The translations under genes and the position numbers were made by a program. Shown piece by piece: positions 26,791 to 36,155 of a stretch of 64,000 bases of DNA. The stretch comes from JAMXLO01 sp963812475. Its GTDB lineage: Bacteria; Pseudomonadota; Alphaproteobacteria; Acetobacterales; Acetobacteraceae. The notes below the pieces were generated by a model. It was not told where the DNA came from, searched no databases, and worked only from the letters and a program-made list of their open reading frames with translations. Positions within the stretch are counted from its first letter, which is position 1. Each line of letters begins with the position of its first letter. The stretch spans positions 14,708-78,707 of the forward strand of contig CAWEVI010000017.1 of the NCBI GenBank assembly GCA_963812475.1. Direction: 5' to 3'.

Positions 26791-28624
26791 ATGCGAACTC
26801 ACTTCGGCGAGATTTTGGCTCACGGCAACAACACTCGTAACGTCCAGCCTTCTGATCGCAGCAGCGACCGTGCGGACCGCGGCGGCCGACGACCTCGTGA
26901 AGATGCAGGCGAATGCAAAAGACGTGGTGATGCCGACCATCACCTACGACAATCAGCGCTATTCGACGCTCAATCAGATCACCGCAGCGAACGTCAACAA
27001 GCTTCAGGTTGCGTGGACGTTCTCCACCGGCGTGCTGCGCGGCCATGAAGGCGCACCGCTGGTCATCGGCGACACGATGTTTGTGCACGCGCCGTTTCCC
27101 AACACCGTATTCGCGCTCGACCTGAATCACGACGGCACGATCCTGTGGCGATATGAGCCGAAACAGGATGCGAACGTCATCCCGGTGATGTGCTGCGACA
27201 CCGTCAACCGTGGTCTTGCCTATTCCGACGGCAAGATATTCCTGCACCAGGCGGACACGACCCTGGTCGCGCTCGACGCAAAGACCGGCAAGGTGGCATG
27301 GTCGGTGAAGACCGGTGACCCCGGCAAGGGCGAGACCGGCACCGGCGCGCCGATGATAGTCAAGGATAAAGTTTATGTCGGCGTATCCGGCGGCGAGTTC
27401 GGCGTTCGCGGCTGGGTCACGGCATATGCGGTTGCGGATGGCAAGCAGATCTGGCGTGCCTATTCCGAAGGCCCGGACACCGATCTGCTGGTCGATCCGC
27501 AGAAGACTACGGTGTTGGGCAAGCCGCTCGGCGCCGACTCCAGTTTGAAGAGCTGGGAAGGCGACCAGTGGAAGATCGGTGGCGGCGACACCTGGGGCTG
27601 GTATTCATATGATCCAGCGCTGAACCTGATTTATTATGGATCGGGCAATCCCTCGACCTGGAACCCGAAGCAGCGGCCCGGCGACAACAAGTGGTCGATG
27701 ACGATCTTTGCGCGCGATGCCGACACCGGCATGGCGAAATGGGTCTATCAGATGACGCCGCACGATCAGTGGGATTACGACGGGGTCAATGAGATGATCC
27801 TGGCCGACCAGCAGATCAACGGCCAGACGGTACCGACGCTGGTCCATTTCGATCGCAACGGGCTTGGCTACACGTTGAACCGGGCGACAGGTGAACTGCT
27901 GGTCGCCGCCAAATACGATCCGGCGGTGAACTGGACCACGGGCGTGGACATGAACAAGAGCAGCCCGAACTACGGCCGGCCGGCCGTGGTGGACAAATAC
28001 GCCCCTGGCGTGGCCGGCGAGGATGTGAACTCGAAGGGCATCTGCCCGGCCGCATTGGGCAGCAAGGACGAGCAGCCCGCAGCGTATTCGCCTGATACCG
28101 CGCTGTTCTACGTGCCGACCAACCATGTCTGCATGGACTACGAGCCGTTCCGCGTGTCGTACACCGCCGGGCAGCCGTATGTCGGCGCGACGCTGACGAT
28201 GTATCCGCCGGCCGGTGAAACCAACATGGGCAACTTCATCGCGTGGGACGCAAAGGCGGGCAAGATCGTGTGGTCCGATCCGGAGCAGTTCTCGGTCTGG
28301 TCGGGCGCGCTGGCGACCAAGGGCGGCGTGGTGTTCTACGGAACCCTGGAGGGTTATCTGAAGGCGGTCGATGCGAAGACCGGCAAGGAGCTTTACAAGT
28401 TCAAGACGCCGTCCGGCATCATCGGCAACGTGATGACGTATGAGCATGGCGGCAGGCAGTACGTGGCCGTGCTGTCCGGCGTTGGCGGCTGGGCCGGAAT
28501 CGGCCTCGCGGCCGGCCTTACGGATCCCCATGCCGGGCTCGGTGCGGTCGGTGGTTACGCCGCATTGAACAACTACACCGCGCTCGGTGGCGCACTGACG
28601 GTGTTCGCGCTGCCGCCGAGCTGA
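26791..28624 (+). CDS. xoxF: XoxF lanthanide-dependent methanol dehydrogenase (frameshift in signal peptide)
   Basis: It oxidises methanol to formaldehyde in the periplasm using PQQ and a lanthanide. The mature protein reads KMQANAKDVVMPTITYDNQR, has the vicinal disulfide VMCCDT (27191-27196), and the catalytic site DQWDYDGVNEMI in which the extra Asp (codon at 27779) marks lanthanide use. It ends ALGGALTVFALPPS. A strong GGAGG site precedes the ATG at 26791, but that ATG is out of frame with the mature protein. Removing one T from the TTTT at 26813-26816 gives MRTHFGEFWLTATTLVTSS, a normal signal peptide, for about 610 residues. No MxaF/MxaI is present. Confidence 0.95.
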
Positions 28625-28655
28625 TCACAAGGGCTGATCAAGTCGTCGGTTTTAC

Positions 28656-28690
28656 GGCCGGCTCCGTGGCAGCGCGCCACGGGCCGGCCG
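28656..28690 (+). terminator. Hairpin between xoxF and xoxG
   Basis: Arms GGCCGGCTCCGTGGC and GCCACGGGCCGGCC with a small bulge, loop AGCGC, followed by GTTTGTC. It lies 30 bases past xoxF and may attenuate read-through, so xoxF mRNA would exceed that of xoxG. Confidence 0.55.
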
Positions 28691-28719
28691 GTTTGTCATC
28701 TCAGGCAAGGAAGCGAATT

Positions 28720-29241
28720 GTGCAACGTGTCTTGGGTGCGGTCGCGGGGATCGCCACGGTTCTGATGCTGTCGGTCAGCGCTTACGCTGTCACCGACGGG
28801 TCGGGCGATCCGACAGCGATAAAGTCCGACGATGGCAAGTGGGTGGACAAGGACGGCAATCCCACGTTCAAGGTCGAACCGGACGGGACGGTGGACTGGT
28901 ACAGCTATGTCGGCTTCACCCGCTACTCGTCTGAATGCCTGCGCTGTCATGGTCCTGACGGCATGGGGTCCACCTATGCGCCGGCGCTCATGGAATCGAT
29001 GAAGCACCTGAGCTATTCCGATTTTTTTGCGACCGTTGCAGGTGGCAAAAAGGAAGTGTCCGCGTCGCAGGACCTGGTCATGCCGTCCAACGGCGACAAC
29101 AAGAACGTCATGTGCTTCATCGACGCAATCTACGTTTATCTGCGCGCGCGCGCCGACGATGCCGTCGGGCGCGGCCGTCCGGACAAGCATGCCCCGAAAC
29201 CCGAGGCGTTCACCAAGGCCGAGGACGAATGTATGGGTTGA
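28720..29241 (+). CDS. xoxG: c-type cytochrome, methanol-metabolism type (XoxG)
   Basis: A periplasmic electron acceptor of XoxF. About 173 residues: export signal ending SVSAYA, then TVDWYSYVGFTRYSSECLRC followed by HGPDGMGSTYAP, giving the haem motif CLRCH, and a later conserved Cys pair (NVMCFIDA, DECMG), typical of the four-Cys methanol-associated cytochrome family. The start is GTG at 28720 with AAGGAAG. The xoxJ gene begins 16 bases downstream. Confidence 0.92.
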   Translation: MQRVLGAVAGIATVLMLSVSAYAVTDGSGDPTAIKSDDGKWVDKDGNPTFKVEPDGTVDWYSYVGFTRYSSECLRCHGPDGMGSTYAPALMESMKHLSYSDFFATVAGGKKEVSASQDLVMPSNGDNKNVMCFIDAIYVYLRARADDAVGRGRPDKHAPKPEAFTKAEDECMG

Positions 29242-29257
29242 TCGGGTTGGTCGTATC

Positions 29258-30121
29258 ATGACCGAATTGCAGGCAGGGACAGGTATCCGGCGCGGGTGGC
29301 TCGCGGTTGCGGCAATCGGCCTGGTGCTGCTGCCCGTCGGGCGGCCCTGGGCCCAGGCGCCGGGTCTCGGCACATCGGCCGAACTGGTTGACCCCCAGGT
29401 GTTTCGGGTCTGCGCGGACCCGCGCAATCTGCCGTTCTCCAACGAAGCGGGCGAAGGGTTCGAGAACAAGCTGGCCGAGCTGTTCGCCGGCAAGCTCGGC
29501 GAGCCCGTCAGCTACACCTATTTTCCGCAGGTGATCGGCTTCGTGCGCAACACGCTCAATGCGTTGCGCTGCGACGTGATCATGGGCGTGGCGATCGGCG
29601 ACAATCTGGTACAGACCACCAATCCGTATTACCGCACGACCTATGCACTGGTTTTCAAGCCAGGCGCCGGACTGGATGGAATCGAATCGCTTGCGGATGC
29701 GCGGCTCAAGCCGGAGCACATCGGCATCGTCGCGGGCACGCCGCCGGCCACAGTCATGGTGCAGCAGGGATTGATGGCGTTGGCCCGATCCTATGCGCTC
29801 ACGATCGATACGCGCGTCGATTCGCCCGCTCATAATATGGTCAACGATATCGCGGCGGGGCAGATCGATGCCGGCGTGCTGTGGGGACCGATCGCCGGCT
29901 TTTATGCGCAGCGCACGACACCACGCCTTGCCGTCGCACCGCTGTTGAAAGAGCCAGAGCGGATGGACTTCCGCATCGCCATGGGCGTGCGCCAGAGCGA
30001 CCAGGACTGGAAGCGCAGGCTCAATCGCCTCATTGCCGAAAATCAGCCGGAGATCGACCGCATCCTGGAGGCGTTCGGCGTGCCGCTGCTGGACGAGCAA
30101 GGCAAGCTGATCGCGCGGTGA
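29258..30121 (+). CDS. xoxJ: XoxJ/MxaJ-like periplasmic binding protein
   Basis: A periplasmic binding-protein-fold partner of XoxF, thought to help enzyme maturation or activation. The 287 residues have a signal peptide ending PWAQA, then FRVCADPRNLPFSNEAGEGF, a family signature, LRCDVIMGVA and DAGVLWGPIAGFYA. The start ATG at 29258 has a weak upstream site, suggesting coupling to xoxG. Its stop overlaps the next GTG start. Confidence 0.93.
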   Translation: MTELQAGTGIRRGWLAVAAIGLVLLPVGRPWAQAPGLGTSAELVDPQVFRVCADPRNLPFSNEAGEGFENKLAELFAGKLGEPVSYTYFPQVIGFVRNTLNALRCDVIMGVAIGDNLVQTTNPYYRTTYALVFKPGAGLDGIESLADARLKPEHIGIVAGTPPATVMVQQGLMALARSYALTIDTRVDSPAHNMVNDIAAGQIDAGVLWGPIAGFYAQRTTPRLAVAPLLKEPERMDFRIAMGVRQSDQDWKRRLNRLIAENQPEIDRILEAFGVPLLDEQGKLIAR

Positions 30122-30690
30122 GCACGAACGGCGTTCGCGTTGTAGCCGCGTTTGGCATCGTGCTTCTCTTGGGCGGTGCCGGAGCGGCGGATGCGCCTGC
30201 GACCGAACCGTCCGATTACCGCATGGAGGACTATCGCTCGCCTGTGCCGGGCACGCTGCGCGGCGCCGCGGTGCTGTCAACGGACGAAGCGCGGGCCTGG
30301 TGGGACAGGCACGACGCGGTGTTTATCGACGTGTTGCCGCAGCCGCCACGTCCGGTCGGATTGCCGGCCGCGACGATCTGGCGTCCGAAGCCGCGCGACG
30401 ATGTGCCGGGCAGCATCTGGTTGCCGGATACCGGATACGGAGCGCTGGCGCCGGTCATGCAACAATACTTCGAACGGGGCCTGCAGCAGGTCACCGGCGG
30501 TGATCGGGGCCGCGCTCTGGTGTTCTACTGTCTGGCGAATTGCTGGATGTCGTGGAACGCGGCGAAGCGTGCGGTGGCGCTGGGCTATACGCATGTGGCC
30601 TGGTATCCCGACGGCACCGACGGCTGGGCGGAGCATCATCTGCCGCTGGAGGCGCGCGCTCCGGTGCCGCGACCGCAGGCGGCTGAATGA
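30118..30690 (+). CDS. PQQ-dependent catabolism-associated CXXCW-motif protein
   Basis: A rhodanese-like periplasmic protein found with PQQ alcohol oxidation genes. The 190 residues show a signal peptide, then YRMEDYRSPVPGTLRGA and the hallmark YCLANCWMSWNAAKRA near the C-terminus. The GTG start at 30118 overlaps the xoxJ stop, so it is the fourth gene of xoxF-G-J. A redox or sulfur-relay role, perhaps linked to the SoxYZ-like carrier, fits the Cys motif but is not proven. Confidence 0.9.
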   Translation: MSTNGVRVVAAFGIVLLLGGAGAADAPATEPSDYRMEDYRSPVPGTLRGAAVLSTDEARAWWDRHDAVFIDVLPQPPRPVGLPAATIWRPKPRDDVPGSIWLPDTGYGALAPVMQQYFERGLQQVTGGDRGRALVFYCLANCWMSWNAAKRAVALGYTHVAWYPDGTDGWAEHHLPLEARAPVPRPQAAE

Positions 30691-30765
30691 GCGCTCCAGT
30701 TGTTGGGCGACCCCGCCCCCAACCCCCTTCCCAAAGGGGAGGGGGAAAATTGGCTCACACCACGT

Positions 30766-31392
30766 TCATTGCAGCTCCTGCTGGATGATCCGCGCCAATG
30801 CGAACAGTCGCTGTTCTATCTTGCCGGGCACGTCGCACGCATAGCTCAAGGCCTGGCGGCGGTCGCGGAAGACCTCGGCGTCCCACGTGACCTGCTGCAC
30901 CATCCGGGTGACCTCGCTCGCATCCGCCGATGGGTCCGCCTGCAGCGTTCGCAGCTTTTCGTTATCTGCGCGAATCGCGGTGGCGAGTTCCTTCTGGCGC
31001 ACGCCGAACCGGTCCAACCCCACAACGACGCCGCCGCGTTCATCGTCGAGCACGCTGAACAGGCCAGCGAGCAATTCCAGCAGCTTCGCCTGCCTTTGAT
31101 CCCTGGCCTGCTGCGCGAACGCATGGATCCTGCCCTGTGCCTGCTCGATCGGCACGCGGCGCTGCGCCACGTCATGCACCAGATCAACCACCTGCTGGTC
31201 CTGCCGCCAATCGCCTTGCTGCGGATCCACCGGCGGACCGGACCAGATCGCCGCGAGCGAAAGCCGCGGGACCTTGATCTGCTGGCATGGCCAGTCGGGA
31301 TCGCGCGGACCCGGCGGCGCGGCTTCCGCCACCGTTGCCGCGAGCAGCGCAGCCGATGCCAGCATCGTCGCACGGACGCAGCGCACGCTCAT
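30766..31392 (-). CDS. Secreted coiled-coil-like hypothetical protein, 208 aa
   Basis: Family not recognised by name. It has a signal peptide (about 1-24, ending TVAEA) and a Trp/Pro-rich start (DPDWPCQQIKVPRLSLAAIW), then a long Gln/Arg-rich helical region, with Cys residues near both ends. It overlaps the ABC permease gene by 4 bases, so it is the last gene of the minus-strand PQQ-ABC operon. It may be a periplasmic subunit of that system. That is inference from coupling. Confidence 0.8.
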   Translation of the reverse strand: MSVRCVRATMLASAALLAATVAEAAPPGPRDPDWPCQQIKVPRLSLAAIWSGPPVDPQQGDWRQDQQVVDLVHDVAQRRVPIEQAQGRIHAFAQQARDQRQAKLLELLAGLFSVLDDERGGVVVGLDRFGVRQKELATAIRADNEKLRTLQADPSADASEVTRMVQQVTWDAEVFRDRRQALSYACDVPGKIEQRLFALARIIQQELQ

Positions 31393-32231
31393 CCCCCGCC
31401 GCCACGCCGCGCAATGAAACCCCGTGCAGGGTCATACGCGATGATGGCACCGGTCATGAACACGACCGTCATGCCCGCGACCACCCCAAGCGACGTCCAG
31501 TCGATCTCGGCATACAGCGCAAAACGGATCAGCTCGACGGCATAGGTGAACGGGTTCATCCGGCAGATTGTGTAAACCACCGGGCTGGACTGCTGCACCA
31601 GCCACAGCGGGTACAGCGCGGAGGATGCAAAGAACATCGGGAAAATGACAAAATTCATCACACCGGCGAAGTTCTCGAGCTGTCGTATGGCCGACGACAA
31701 CAGCATGCCGAGCGCCCCGAGCATCATCCCGGACAACGCGAGCGCCGGCAGCACGGCGAGATAGCCCCAGAGCGGCGGCTGGATGCCCCAGAACCACGCC
31801 ACGATCAGATAGGCATAGACCTGCAGGATCGAAACCACGGTGCTCGCCAGCAGCTTGCCCGTCAGCAGGAACCAGCGCGGAAAGGGGCTGACCAGCAGCA
31901 TGCGCATGTTGCCCATCTCGCGGTCGTAAACCATGGAGAGCGAGGATTGCATGCCGTTGAACAGCTGGATCATCGCCATCAGGCCGGGCGTGACGTAGAC
32001 CTCGTACAGAACATAGGTTTCGTATGGCGGGATGATCGACACGCCGAGGATCTGGCGGAAGCCTGCGGCGAAGATGAACAGCCAGACCAGCGGTCGCACC
32101 AGCGCCGAGACGAAGCGTTCGCGCTGGTGCACGAAACGCAGCGCCTCGCGCCAGGCAATGCCGTGCAGGCAGATCAAATATTGGCCGATCGCGAATCCCG
32201 GGCTTCGGTCGCCGATGTCGCCTGCGCTCAC
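31389..32231 (-). CDS. ABC transporter permease of the PQQ-alcohol system (PedC-like)
   Basis: An ABC-2-type inner-membrane permease with six predicted helices over 280 residues (SALVRPLVWLFIFAAGFRQI, GNMRMLLVSPFPRW, ESFTYAVEL-like NPFTYAVELIRFALY). ABC-2 permeases usually export. It overlaps the ATPase gene start region (4 bases) and the 208-aa gene downstream. The set resembles the PedABC-type genes beside quinoprotein ethanol dehydrogenases. The transported molecule is unknown. Confidence 0.9.
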   Translation of the reverse strand: MSAGDIGDRSPGFAIGQYLICLHGIAWREALRFVHQRERFVSALVRPLVWLFIFAAGFRQILGVSIIPPYETYVLYEVYVTPGLMAMIQLFNGMQSSLSMVYDREMGNMRMLLVSPFPRWFLLTGKLLASTVVSILQVYAYLIVAWFWGIQPPLWGYLAVLPALALSGMMLGALGMLLSSAIRQLENFAGVMNFVIFPMFFASSALYPLWLVQQSSPVVYTICRMNPFTYAVELIRFALYAEIDWTSLGVVAGMTVVFMTGAIIAYDPARGFIARRGGGG

Positions 32232-33040
32232 TCCGTGCCGCCTGGCGCGGCGCCGGTCAACGCAACGAAGGCTTCGCGCATGTCGGCCGCGCCGGTCGAT
32301 GCCACGACGTCCGAAACGTCGCCCGCCGCGAGCACCCGGCCGCGATGCAGCACGACCACCGCGTCGTCGGGTTCGACTTCATCGAGCAGATGGGTCGCCC
32401 ACAGCACGGCGACGCCGCGCTCGCGCACCAGCGAGCGGACATGGCGCAGGATGGCGGATCTGGAGGCCACGTCCAATCCGACCGTCGGTTCGTCCAGCAC
32501 CAGGACGCAGGGCCGGTGCAGCAGCGCGCGCGCGATCTCGACCCGCCGCATCTGACCGCCCGACAATTTGCGCACGACATCCCGGGCGCGGTCGGCGAGT
32601 TCGATCTCGTCCAGCGCCGCGAGCGCGCGTCGCCGTGCCTCGCGACCGCCGATGCCATGCAGCGCGGCGTGATATTGCAGATTTTCCATCACGGAGAGAT
32701 CGAGATCGAGCGTGCGCGCCTGAAACACCACGCCAAGCAGGCGGAGTGCCTTGCCGGGTTCACGCGACACGCGATGACCGAGCACGTCGATCGAACCATG
32801 TCGCGTATCGTAGAGCCGCGTGATCAGCGAGAACAGCGTGGTCTTGCCGGCTCCGTTCAGCCCGAGCAGCGCGGTGAAGCGCGATTGTGGCACCGTGAGG
32901 CTCACGTCCTGGAGCGCCTGGCGCGATCCATACGCGTGGCTCACGTCGCGCACCGCGAGCGCGGCGACGGCCTGCGTTGAAACAGGCGCGGGATCGGGCG
33001 CGTTGCGCTGGGCCAGGTCGGTGACGGTGCCGGTGCTCAT
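32228..33040 (-). CDS. ABC transporter ATPase of the PQQ-alcohol system
   Basis: A cytoplasmic ATPase energising the permease. The 270 residues contain Walker A (GLNGAGKTTLF), signature KLSGGQMRRVEIARALLH and Walker B LVLDEPTVGLD. The ATG at 33040 overlaps the beta-propeller gene stop. Family resemblance and context match the PQQ-dependent alcohol dehydrogenase-associated ABC ATPases. Confidence 0.94.
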   Translation of the reverse strand: MSTGTVTDLAQRNAPDPAPVSTQAVAALAVRDVSHAYGSRQALQDVSLTVPQSRFTALLGLNGAGKTTLFSLITRLYDTRHGSIDVLGHRVSREPGKALRLLGVVFQARTLDLDLSVMENLQYHAALHGIGGREARRRALAALDEIELADRARDVVRKLSGGQMRRVEIARALLHRPCVLVLDEPTVGLDVASRSAILRHVRSLVRERGVAVLWATHLLDEVEPDDAVVVLHRGRVLAAGDVSDVVASTGAADMREAFVALTGAAPGGTE

Positions 33041-34032
33041 TTCGGTGACACGACCACGCCCCACGGCAGCCGGCCGACCGGAATCGACTTCACCACATCC
33101 AGCGATGCAACGTCGATCACCGAGATGTCGTTGGAAAGTCCGTTGGTGGTCAGCAGGTATTTCTCGTCCGGCGTGAACGCCATCTGCCAGACGCGCTGTC
33201 CGACCAGCAGGTATTTTCGAACCTTGTATGTTTTCGTGTCGATCACCGCGACGCGGTTTGCCGGTCCCATGGCGACGAAGGCAGTCGCATCATCGCGGGT
33301 GAACCGGATGCCGACCGGCTGTATCGATTCGGCGCGCAGGCCCTGCACGTCGAACGTGATCTTGTGCGTCACGGCGTGCTGCACCGGATCGATCACGCTG
33401 ACCGTGCCGCCAAGCTCCGAGGACACCCAGACCTCGGATCCGTCATGTTTGAACATTGCGGCGCGCGGTCGCGCATCGACCAGCACGCCGGCCACCATCT
33501 TGCGCGTCTTGTAATCGAGGAAATGCGCCATGTTGGTGGTCTCGGACGTATTGACGATGGTCTGGCCGTCCGGGCTCACCGCCATGCCCTCGGGCTCCAC
33601 CCCGGTCGGTATCTCCGCGATCATCTTGCGCGTGGGCAGGTCGATCACGGTCACCATGTTGTCGTTCTCGTTCGACACATAGAGCGGATTGCCGGAGACG
33701 TGCAGTGCGAACGTTTCGGGATCCGGCCCGGACGGCAGATCGCCGACGATGCGCAGCGTCTTGGCATCGATGATCTGGATCGTGTCGTCGTCGCTCGCGC
33801 AGACCAGGATCAGGGCGCCGTCCGCGGTCATCGTGATGCCGCGCGGGCGCTGGCCGAGCGGAACGGTCTGCACGGTCTTCATCTGATCGAGATCGATCAC
33901 GCTCATCGTGTTGTCGCGCTCGTTCGTCACATAGGCGGTATAGGCGCGCGCCGGTCCGGGCGCCGCCGCCAGCAGCAATGCGAAGCAGCACCAGGCCGGT
34001 CGCGCGTTGCGGCGTGTCATTGCAGTTTGCAT
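33037..34032 (-). CDS. PQQ-dependent catabolism-associated beta-propeller protein (YVTN type)
   Basis: A periplasmic seven-bladed-propeller-like protein of 331 residues, with a signal peptide (ending GPARA) and repeats such as AYVTNERDNTMSVIDL, LYVSNENDNMVTVIDL and VAVIDTKTYKVRKYL. No PQQ or metal site is visible, so it is probably a binding or scaffold component rather than an enzyme. It overlaps both neighbours by a few bases within the PQQ-ABC operon. Confidence 0.92.
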   Translation of the reverse strand: MQTAMTRRNARPAWCCFALLLAAAPGPARAYTAYVTNERDNTMSVIDLDQMKTVQTVPLGQRPRGITMTADGALILVCASDDDTIQIIDAKTLRIVGDLPSGPDPETFALHVSGNPLYVSNENDNMVTVIDLPTRKMIAEIPTGVEPEGMAVSPDGQTIVNTSETTNMAHFLDYKTRKMVAGVLVDARPRAAMFKHDGSEVWVSSELGGTVSVIDPVQHAVTHKITFDVQGLRAESIQPVGIRFTRDDATAFVAMGPANRVAVIDTKTYKVRKYLLVGQRVWQMAFTPDEKYLLTTNGLSNDISVIDVASLDVVKSIPVGRLPWGVVVSPK

Positions 34033-35243
34033 TTGGTCTCCGGCCGGTCGATGCCGAGCGTGTCGAGTTCGGTCACCTGGTGCAGGAAGCCCGGCTGCGG
34101 CGACACCGATACGACGTTGCGGCCATCGGACAGCAGGATCGGCTGGCGAAGTTGCCAGTCCCAGTTGCGCAGGGTGAGTTTCTGTCCCTTATAGGCGGCA
34201 ACGCCGAAATCCGCGCCTTTCATGTCCTGCATGATCTTCGCCGGATCGGCTGATGCGCTGCGGCTGGCGGCCTCGCCGATCATCCGGCACGCGGTCCAGG
34301 CCTGCATGTCGAGTTCGCTCATGCGGCGATGCGCCACGCGGATGAAGCGGTCCTGAAGCTGCGCCCCGCCCCACGACTCGCTGCTCGGATCCCAGGTCAC
34401 CGGCCGCAGTCCCGCCGATCCCACCACCGGCCGCGCGTCCCAGGAGCGATACGGGAGGTAATCGGCGAACACGCTGTTCTCGTCGGCCGCCACCAGCACA
34501 TCATAGTCGGGCAGCCCCTGCGTGAAGACCGGAATTTGCTGCTGCGTCTGCACCACGCCGGAGTCGGTCTGACGCGCTCCACCGGTGTCGGTGTATTCGC
34601 GCTCCTTCACGATGCGGGCGCCGAAGCGCTTTGCGGCGCGGCGGTAGGCATCCGCCAGCAATGCATCCTCGGGATGCGAACCATAGACCAGGACCCAGCG
34701 GGACCACTTCTTCCACGCCAGATACTGCGCCACCGCGTCGGCACGCATGCTGCGCGACGGCGCGACGTGGATCACGTTGTCGCGACAATCCTGCTGGCGC
34801 AGCGCATCGTCTGGCGCCCTGATATTGAACAGCACGACCCCGCTCGCGCGTCCAGCGGCGGCAAGCTTCAGCAGACGGTCGGCCGGAAGGTCGGTCAGGA
34901 CCAGCCTGACGCCGTGATCCGTCAGGGTTGTGAGCATGGCCACGGGATCGTCATCGGCGCGGACCGAGTTATCCGAAAGCTCGAACCGCTGGTTCATGAA
35001 GCGACCGGTCGTGTCGTTGTCGCTCATGGCGAGTTTCGCGCCCGCCAGCCCGTCGTCCGGCGGCATCTTGTCGAGCAGTGATATTGTCGGTTGCGGCTCG
35101 GTCCAGCGGAGATAGCCGACCTGTACGGTCGCCGGGTCGGATCTTGCGACGCGCGTCGTGGCCGCGAGGATGGTGCCCGTCGCGATTGCGATCAGGGTGC
35201 GCCGGCTGAACCGGTCGTGCCGCATCAGCGTTTGACGTTTCAT
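34017..35243 (-). CDS. ABC substrate-binding protein of the PQQ-alcohol system
   Basis: A periplasmic binding-fold protein of about 408 residues, family linked to PQQ-dependent alcohol dehydrogenases. The RR-containing export signal (FSRRTLIAIATGTILAA) is followed by VQVGYLRWTEPQPTISLLDK and later RPVVGSAGLRPVTWDP. It is the first gene of the minus-strand operon, which continues with the propeller, ATPase and permease genes. Starts at 35276 or 35225 are also possible, and none has a clear ribosome site. A binding protein paired with an ABC-2 (export-type) permease is unusual. Confidence 0.9.
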   Translation of the reverse strand: MKRQTLMRHDRFSRRTLIAIATGTILAATTRVARSDPATVQVGYLRWTEPQPTISLLDKMPPDDGLAGAKLAMSDNDTTGRFMNQRFELSDNSVRADDDPVAMLTTLTDHGVRLVLTDLPADRLLKLAAAGRASGVVLFNIRAPDDALRQQDCRDNVIHVAPSRSMRADAVAQYLAWKKWSRWVLVYGSHPEDALLADAYRRAAKRFGARIVKEREYTDTGGARQTDSGVVQTQQQIPVFTQGLPDYDVLVAADENSVFADYLPYRSWDARPVVGSAGLRPVTWDPSSESWGGAQLQDRFIRVAHRRMSELDMQAWTACRMIGEAASRSASADPAKIMQDMKGADFGVAAYKGQKLTLRNWDWQLRQPILLSDGRNVVSVSPQPGFLHQVTELDTLGIDRPETKCKLQ

Positions 35244-35455
35244 TCGGACCAAGGATGGAGAACTCTTGGCGGCCATTCAAGCAGCGCCGGGATTAGCTTG
35301 TTGTCATCCCCGCGCGCCACTCGCCATCCCGCTTTCGCCGGGACAACGAGAATGGGGGCGGGGAATGGCCAGACGGATGCGGCCATTTGGCATGAACATC
35401 TGGCAATCCGTGTCGGAGGCATGTATCTGCGCGGCAGCCCAACCCAGAGAACGCG

Positions 35456-35668
35456 ATGCAACTGGTCGACCTCATTCTTCTGGCGTGTGCGCTGGCCGAT
35501 CCTGGAGCATGTCGCGAATATCACATTCTGTTCCAGACCGCGGGCTCGCTGAAAAACTGCACGATGCAGGCGCAGCCCTACCTGGCCCAATGGGTCGGCG
35601 AGCACCCGAACTTCCGTGTGGCGCGCTGGCATTGCGCCTGGCCCGACCAGGAGGACGAAAATGGCTGA
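35456..35668 (+). CDS. Small conserved-looking Cys protein, 70 aa
   Basis: Not recognised. The ATG at 35456 follows AGAGAACGCG. The product starts with a hydrophobic stretch (MQLVDLILLACAL), has Cys at DPGACREYH and LKNCTMQ, and ends RWHCAWPDQEDENG. It may be cytoplasmic or periplasmic. It lies upstream of, and in the same direction as, the cytochrome c and formaldehyde genes. The region 35277-35455 before it holds only a short GC-rich repeat-like segment. Confidence 0.6.
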   Translation: MQLVDLILLACALADPGACREYHILFQTAGSLKNCTMQAQPYLAQWVGEHPNFRVARWHCAWPDQEDENG

Positions 35669-35740
35669 GCGGCACGTTGACAGCCGGTGGCCGGGTTCTG
35701 CAACTTCGGCCACGAAACGCAACGGCGAGGAGGTTACCGC

Positions 35741-36130
35741 GTGCTCCGCACTGCATTGGTTGCTACGACGCTGCTCATCGTGGGCGTGAGCCACACGCGT
35801 GCCCAGGATGCGGCGGCAGGCGAGAAGGACTTTCTCGTGTGCCGCGCCTGTCATCAGATCGGTCCGAACGCCAAGATCGCGGTCGGCCCTGTGCTCAATG
35901 GCATCGTCGGACGTAAGGCGGGTACCTACCCCGGTTACGCGTATTCCGAGGCGAACAGGGACTCGGGCATCACCTGGACACCGGAAGAACTCGACAAGTA
36001 TCTGACATCTCCGCAGACGGTTGTGCCGCACACGAAGATGATCTTTCCCGGGCTGAAGGAAGAGCAGAAGCGGAAGGATGTAATTGCGTTTCTGGAACAG
36101 TTCGGGCCGGACGGCGAAAAGAAGCAATAG
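35741..36130 (+). CDS. Class I cytochrome c (c2/c550-like)
   Basis: A small soluble periplasmic electron carrier. About 129 residues: signal peptide ending HTRAQ, haem motif CRACH in LVCRACHQIGPNAKI, axial Met probably in TKMIFPGL, and the usual GIVGRKAGTYPGYAYSEA. The GTG start at 35741 sits behind GAGGAGG. It is placed between alcohol and formaldehyde oxidation genes, so it could take electrons from XoxG or the other quinoprotein to the terminal oxidase. Confidence 0.92.
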   Translation: MLRTALVATTLLIVGVSHTRAQDAAAGEKDFLVCRACHQIGPNAKIAVGPVLNGIVGRKAGTYPGYAYSEANRDSGITWTPEELDKYLTSPQTVVPHTKMIFPGLKEEQKRKDVIAFLEQFGPDGEKKQ

Positions 36131-36155
36131 TTTTGCCACAGGGGAGGGGAACGCA

